10,014 nucleotides of DNA from an uncultured Prevotella sp. (GTDB lineage: Bacteria > Bacteroidota > Bacteroidia > Bacteroidales > Bacteroidaceae). Where the stretch lies: contig OMVH01000117.1 in the NCBI GenBank assembly GCA_900314365.1, positions 1 through 10,014 on the forward strand. The letters are read 5' to 3'. The position numbers and the translations under genes are program-made. The notes below the pieces were generated by a model. It saw only the letters and a list, made by a program, of their open reading frames with translations. It made no database searches and was not told the origin of the DNA. The stretch's first letter is position 1; every line of letters begins with the position of its first letter. This document shows, one piece after another, positions 7,217 to 10,014 of the stretch.

Positions 7217-7592
7217 GCTTCCGCTGCTGTTCCCACTCCATAATACCTCCAGAGAGATTCACCACCTTGTAGCCTCGCTCCGACAGCTGTCGCGCCGCAT
7301 CCATGCTGCGACGGCCCGAACGGCAGTAGACATACACTTTACTCTTCCGACTGAGCTGCGGAGAGGCCTGACTGAAAAAGTCGGGATGCTTTACGTCTAT
7401 GTTCACCGCATTTTCTATATGGCCTTCCGAATACTCGGCCGGAGTCCGAACATCGACGAGTTGCACCTTATGACCTGTAATGTCCTTCTCAAACTCATCA
7501 GCTCCCACACTGACGATATCGCCGCCACTGCTGCAGGAACCCATAGCTGATGTGAGCATACCTATCAATGCCACTTTTACTTTGTTCTTCAT
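7203..7592 (-). CDS. Rhodanese-like domain lipoprotein
   Basis: Single-domain rhodanese of 129 residues, a fold that transfers sulfane sulfur through a persulfide on its active-site cysteine. A short N-terminal hydrophobic segment (KVALIGMLTSAMG) ends in GSC, a lipobox-like site with C20 as the probable lipidated residue, so the mature protein is likely envelope-anchored. The domain spans about 27-125: VQLVDVRTPAEYSEGHI (43-59), the active-site loop CRSGRRS (90-96) with C90 intact, and GGIMEW (115-120). Ser and Gly after C20, rather than Asp, leave outer-membrane sorting open. The gene is on the opposite strand from its neighbours and has its own -7 box. A catalytically competent sulfurtransferase is likely; acceptor and partner are unknown. 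Confidence 0.9.
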   Translation of the reverse strand: MKNKVKVALIGMLTSAMGSCSSGGDIVSVGADEFEKDITGHKVQLVDVRTPAEYSEGHIENAVNIDVKHPDFFSQASPQLSRKSKVYVYCRSGRRSMDAARQLSERGYKVVNLSGGIMEWEQQRKPIVK

Positions 7593-7614
7593 ACCTTCAT
7601 TGATTTCTAAATTG

Positions 7615-7622
7615 CAAATATA
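7615..7622 (-). promoter_or_regulatory. -7 promoter box for the rhodanese gene
   Basis: Read on the minus strand this is TATATTTG, an exact TAnnTTTG match, 22 bases before the rhodanese start codon. A -33 TTG at the right distance is not evident; the nearest TTTG (minus strand, 7633-7630) is too close. The call rests on the box and its position. Confidence 0.5.
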
Positions 7623-7728
7623 ATAATTCCAAACTGAAATTATTGTACGGAAAAAGGAAAATTATAAGCTGACGACGCATTTTTTTCTTCTTTTCCACCT
7701 CCGGCGTCTCTTCCTTGCCTTTGCAACA

Positions 7729-7751
7729 GTGTAACGGTGTAACGGTGTAAT
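7729..7751. repeat. Tandem 8-bp repeat, GTGTAACG
   Basis: Two perfect copies of GTGTAACG (7729-7744) are followed by a partial third, GTGTAAT (7745-7751). It sits 62 bases upstream of the SPFH promoter -33 element. Similar short GTGTAAC arrays occur, as I recall, in intergenic DNA of Bacteroidales. Copy number may vary by slippage. Confidence 0.7.
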
Positions 7752-7812
7752 ACATGCTACGCATCAAAAGAATCCAAGTTCGTTAATTTATTATAAAACC
7801 TAAGCGTAAGAC

Positions 7813-7843
7813 TTGCTTTTACTGATTCTCGTATATATCTTTG
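7813..7843 (+). promoter_or_regulatory. Bacteroidota -33/-7 promoter for the SPFH operon
   Basis: TTG at 7813-7815 and TATCTTTG at 7836-7843 (exact TAnnTTTG) are separated by 20 bases, in the usual range for the Bacteroidota primary sigma factor. Transcription should begin around 7850, giving a leader of roughly 40 bases before the SPFH start. This is the best-formed promoter in the window. Confidence 0.75.
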
Positions 7844-7845
7844 CA

Positions 7846-7860
7846 ATATCAAAATGATAT
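7846..7860. promoter_or_regulatory. Palindrome at the expected SPFH-operon start site
   Basis: ATATCA (7846-7851) and TGATAT (7855-7860) are perfect inverted copies around AAA, starting 3 bases after the -7 box. The position suits an operator that would block initiation, or a small 5' stem in the mRNA. No binding protein is shown. Confidence 0.4.
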
Positions 7861-7891
7861 CACATCACAAACCAATTAAAAGTTCGAGACT

Positions 7892-8878
7892 ATGGAAAAG
7901 AATGGCAAAAACTCATCGCTGAGTCAGTTCGCCCAGCAAGAAGGGCACGAGTATGAATTCACAGGCTTCACCATGAACGGCTTCGCAGCCCTGTTCCTGT
8001 CGCTGGCACTGCTCGTCGGAGGCTCCCTGCTGCTTTGGCAGGGCATAGAGAGGGAATGGACACCCTCCATCGTTTCCGGCGTCGTGCTTCTGGTTTTCTT
8101 CATCTTCACACTGGGCGGATACGTGAAACTGGAACCCAACGAAGCACGTGTGATGATGTTCTTCGGCAAATACAAGGGCACTTTCCGTCGAGTGGGTTTC
8201 TACTGGGTGAATCCCTTCATCAATACCAAGAGCCTCTCTCTGCGCGCACGCAACCTCAATGCCGACCCCATCAAGGTGAACGACAAGCAGGGCAACCCCG
8301 TGATGATAGGCCTCGTGGTGGTGTGGAAGTTGAAAGACACCTACAAAGCAATGTTCGAGATTGACGCTCAGACCATGGCCAGTGTCAACGTGACAACGGG
8401 GGTCAATGTGAACAACATCATGCGCGCTTTCGAGAACTTCGTAAAGATTCAGAGCGACGCTGCCCTTCGACAGGTGGCCGGGCTCTACGCCTACGACAAT
8501 AATGAGGACACGCATGAGCTCACGCTTCGTAGTGGTGGCGACGAGATTAACGCACAGCTGGAGCACACACTCGACGACAGGCTCCGAATGGCCGGAATCG
8601 AAGTGGTGGAAGCCCGTATCAACTACCTTGCCTATGCACCGGAGATAGCCGCCGTGATGCTTCGGCGCCAGCAGGCCGATGCCATCATCGCAGCCCGCGA
8701 GAAAATCGTCGAGGGTGCTGTCAGTATGGTGAAGATGGCCCTCGATAAGCTCTCTGAAGAGCAGGTAGTGGAGCTCGACGACGACAAGAAGGCTGCCATG
8801 GTGAGCAATCTCATGGTGGTGCTCTGCGGTGACGATACGGCTCAGCCCGTCGTCAACACTGGAACACTGAACATGTAA
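7892..8878 (+). CDS. SPFH/band-7 domain membrane protein
   Basis: Membrane scaffold protein of the stomatin/prohibitin/flotillin superfamily; the exact role is unknown. The 328 residues start with a soluble segment of about 28 residues. Two hydrophobic helices follow (about 30-50 and 58-76) with a short loop between them. The SPFH domain begins at GYVKLEPNEARVMMFFGKYKGTFRR (from residue 76) and continues through VGFYWVNPF (101-109), LRARNLNADPIKVNDKQGNPV (118-137), DDRLRMAGIEVVEARINYLAYAPEI (228-252) and the alanine-rich RRQQADAIIAARE (258-270). The tail is a short acidic helix region and a flexible end; the long coiled coil of flotillins is absent. The hydrophobic N-terminus probably hairpins in the inner membrane with the SPFH domain on one side. 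It heads a three-gene operon, 16 bases before the ribbon-helix-helix gene. Confidence 0.92.
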   Translation: MEKNGKNSSLSQFAQQEGHEYEFTGFTMNGFAALFLSLALLVGGSLLLWQGIEREWTPSIVSGVVLLVFFIFTLGGYVKLEPNEARVMMFFGKYKGTFRRVGFYWVNPFINTKSLSLRARNLNADPIKVNDKQGNPVMIGLVVVWKLKDTYKAMFEIDAQTMASVNVTTGVNVNNIMRAFENFVKIQSDAALRQVAGLYAYDNNEDTHELTLRSGGDEINAQLEHTLDDRLRMAGIEVVEARINYLAYAPEIAAVMLRRQQADAIIAAREKIVEGAVSMVKMALDKLSEEQVVELDDDKKAAMVSNLMVVLCGDDTAQPVVNTGTLNM

Positions 8879-8883
8879 TCGAC

Positions 8884-8888
8884 GGAGG
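8884..8888 (+). promoter_or_regulatory. Shine-Dalgarno-like GGAGG before the Arc-like gene
   Basis: GGAGG lies 6 bases before the ATG at 8895, inside the 16-base gap after the SPFH stop. It supports that start. Genes in this phylum seldom use such sites, so its presence at an internal operon gene is notable. Confidence 0.5.
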
Positions 8889-8894
8889 ACTCAC

Positions 8895-9101
8895 ATGACA
8901 GAAGAGAGCAAGAATTCTACGCAGACCACCGGACAGCCACCAAAGACGAAGACCAAGCCCTTCATCCTCCGCCTTGACAGCACCACCATGCAGGCAGTGG
9001 AGAAATGGGCTGCCGACGAGTTCCGCTCCACAAACGGACAGCTCCAATGGATTATCACCGAGGCTCTCCGCAAGAGCGGACGGCTGCCCAAGCAACACTG
9101 A
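8895..9101 (+). CDS. Small ribbon-helix-helix (Arc-like) protein
   Basis: Predicted Arc/MetJ-type protein of 68 residues. The first 20 residues are polar and Lys/Thr/Pro-rich, probably disordered. KPFILRLD (21-28) would form the beta strand that pairs in a dimer and reads DNA. Helix A would be STTMQAVEKWAADEF (29-43), then the turn RSTNGQ, then helix B LQWIITEALRKSGR (50-63). The fold is a DNA-binding one in known relatives, so transcriptional control, possibly of its own operon, is the simplest inference. Its place between two membrane-protein genes also allows a structural role. Tightly coupled: 16 bases after the SPFH gene and 12 before the next. As I recall, an Arc-like gene after an SPFH gene is seen in other Bacteroidales genomes. 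Confidence 0.85.
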   Translation: MTEESKNSTQTTGQPPKTKTKPFILRLDSTTMQAVEKWAADEFRSTNGQLQWIITEALRKSGRLPKQH

Positions 9102-9102
9102 C

Positions 9103-9109
9103 AAAGGAA
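9103..9109 (+). promoter_or_regulatory. Shine-Dalgarno-like AAAGGAA before the multi-TM gene
   Basis: AAAGGAA ends 4 bases before the ATG at 9114 and occupies most of the 12-base gap after the Arc-like gene. Together with the GGAGG at 8884 it suggests Shine-Dalgarno-aided initiation in this operon. Confidence 0.4.
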
Positions 9110-9113
9110 CGAC

Positions 9114-9566
9114 ATGGAAGAGATAAAAGTCTACCGCACACGCATGGCCCGCATTATAGAATGGAGTTGTGCCATCCTCATCATTGTTCCCGCTGCTGTG
9201 ACACTGCTGCGGGGCGCGACCGAGAACATAGCAAGCGGCCTCTCAACCACCATTGCTATAGGGTTCAGCGTGCTGATCTGCCTCATCATCGCCTACCATC
9301 CCACTTCTGACATGGTCCATATAGGGTTCAGCTGGAACCACAAAAGCGCGGCCCAGGTAGCCATTGTCAGCCAAATGTTGAGGATAGTGTCGCTGCTCAT
9401 AGCACTCATGAATCCGGTCTGCATTGCCGGTATTCTGCTCAATAACGAGAACATCAGCAAAGTGGGTTCCTCGGCAATTGTAGTGCTTATAGTTTCCGTT
9501 TTAGGCATGTCGGCAAAAAAGATACGGAAAGCAATCCAAGAGGAGAAAGCCGGAACAATAATGTAA
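9114..9566 (+). CDS. Multi-pass membrane protein of unknown function
   Basis: I do not recognise this 150-residue protein. It has a short charged N-terminus (MEEIKVYRTRMAR). Probable transmembrane helices lie at about 14-33 (IIEWSCAILIIVPAAVTLL), 42-61 (GLSTTIAIGFSVLICLIIAY), 88-108 (MLRIVSLLIALMNPVCIAGIL) and 117-133 (VGSSAIVVLIVSVLGMS). A polar loop with HPTSDMVHIGFSWNHKSA (62-79) joins helices 2 and 3, and the C-terminus is a basic tail (KKIRKAIQEEK). No catalytic motif is evident. As the last gene of the SPFH operon it is a natural candidate partner of the SPFH protein in the membrane. The minus-strand frame 9293-9724 overlapping it has no family features and is taken as a shadow. Confidence 0.8.
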   Translation: MEEIKVYRTRMARIIEWSCAILIIVPAAVTLLRGATENIASGLSTTIAIGFSVLICLIIAYHPTSDMVHIGFSWNHKSAAQVAIVSQMLRIVSLLIALMNPVCIAGILLNNENISKVGSSAIVVLIVSVLGMSAKKIRKAIQEEKAGTIM

Positions 9567-9613
9567 AGGCTTCCATCAACCACATTCAATAACTCTGCAC
9601 CATCCTGAAGTAT

Positions 9614-9725
9614 ATCATTGGGTCCACTTGAAAAAGTTCGAAAATCACGATTTTTGGCTTCGTAACTTATTGATAACCAAAGGTCGTTTTTTCCAAGAAT
9701 GACTTTTTCAAGTGGACTCATCATT
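9614..9725. mobile_element. 100-bp MITE-like element with target duplication
   Basis: GGGTCCACTTGAAAAAGT (9620-9637) and its inverted copy ACTTTTTCAAGTGGACTC (9702-9719) match at 17 of 18 positions and bound exactly 100 bases. ATCATT stands immediately outside both ends (9614-9619 and 9720-9725), as expected of a 6-bp target-site duplication. The interior is A/T-rich with a small AAAATCACGATTTT palindrome (9641-9654) and no coding capacity. This structure fits a miniature inverted-repeat element moved by a transposase elsewhere in the genome; the parent IS family is not identifiable from here. Confidence 0.75.
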
Positions 9726-9912
9726 CAAGTTCCGAAAGTGTGTCATCCACTGCTGAGTGAGGATAAGTAGCGTTAGCTGATGTCTGAGGGTAAAAGACTG
9801 AAGGAACCCCGATGGATTCAAAACCGTTTTTATTGCCTGGAGTATTATGTGGCCGGCCATGAAAGCACAATCTGCAGGCGAACACATTTACGGAAACTGG
9901 TTGCTGAAATCG

Positions 9913-10010
9913 CATTGCACACTTGATTGACTTCGGCCCGAAAAAGCGTATCAAAAATCAAAGGTCGTCACGAAGTTTGTAAATAAAAAAGAACGCGAAA
10001 GTGCCAAAAT
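9913..10010 (-). repeat. Dispersed non-coding repeat, right copy (inverted)
   Basis: Read on the minus strand it matches 190-282 in three ordered blocks: ATTTTGGCACTTTCGC (10010-9995), a 28-base block (9968-9941) identical to its partner but for one extra T, and AGTGTGCAATG (9923-9913). The copy meets the window edge, so its outer limit is unknown. Confidence 0.6.
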
Positions 10011-10014
10011 ACGG

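Larger units (their letters stand above)
7593..7891. other. Divergent intergenic region between rhodanese and SPFH genes
   Basis: This 299-base A/T-rich spacer separates two divergently transcribed genes. It holds a minus-strand -7 box for the rhodanese gene (7615-7622), a pyrimidine-rich stretch with a T-run around 7680-7700, a short tandem GTGTAACG repeat (7729-7751), and the SPFH promoter with a palindrome at its start site (7813-7860). No open frame here looks like a gene. Confidence 0.6.
9567..10014. other. Gene-poor right flank with repeats
   Basis: No gene is supported. The stretch holds a 100-bp MITE-like element (9620-9719), a perfect 10-base palindrome TGGCCGGCCA (9850-9859) and an inverted copy of the left-flank repeat (9913-10010) that runs to the window edge. 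The minus-strand open frame at 9721-9954 shows no known motif and lies partly in the repeat. Confidence 0.6.

Noticed and set aside
9850..9859. Perfect palindrome TGGCCGGCCA
   Set aside because: Only 10 bases, no partner features; may be chance or a restriction-type site.
9721..9954. 77-residue minus-strand open frame in the right flank
   Set aside because: No known motif, partly inside the dispersed repeat, no promoter or initiation signal.

Overview
The window reads as a chromosomal segment of a Bacteroidota bacterium, most likely Bacteroidales and perhaps a Prevotella-like genus. Three things point there. Promoter -7 boxes fit TAnnTTTG (515-522, 7836-7843, and minus strand 7622-7615). Most genes lack a Shine-Dalgarno site. 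The run lysS-gpsA-pgi-BT2127-like HAD resembles, as far as I recall, the Bacteroides arrangement. Genes are G/C-rich, with A/T-richer flanks. No RNA gene, CRISPR array, prophage or complete IS is visible.

Left flank (1-552): no supported gene. It holds a palindrome, one copy of a dispersed repeat (190-282) and the -7 box of lysS. Housekeeping block (553-5745, plus strand): lysyl-tRNA synthetase, NAD(P)-dependent glycerol-3-phosphate dehydrogenase, glucose-6-phosphate isomerase, then a HAD phosphatase whose active-site residues match the Bacteroides inorganic pyrophosphatase BT2127 rather than a sugar phosphomutase. Two GC hairpins lie between lysS and gpsA, and a terminator-like hairpin follows pgi. 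The block joins translation, phospholipid precursor supply and glycolysis/gluconeogenesis with pyrophosphate removal.

Middle (5771-7592): a small exported protein with a carboxypeptidase-regulatory-like beta-sandwich, a patatin-like (YjjU-type) phospholipase, and on the opposite strand a rhodanese-like lipoprotein. The last two genes overlap tail to tail by 14 bp.

Right block (7892-9566): a good -33/-7 promoter drives a tight three-gene operon of a two-TM SPFH/band-7 protein, a 68-residue ribbon-helix-helix (Arc-like) protein and a 150-residue multi-TM protein of unknown function. A palindrome lies at the expected transcription start. This is the best candidate here for a little-described system.

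Right flank (9567-10014): no gene. It contains a clean 100-bp MITE-like element (9620-9719) with 18-bp terminal inverted repeats and a 6-bp ATCATT target duplication. It also contains a second, inverted copy of the left-flank repeat (9913-10010), so the gene block sits between two divergent copies of one non-coding repeat.
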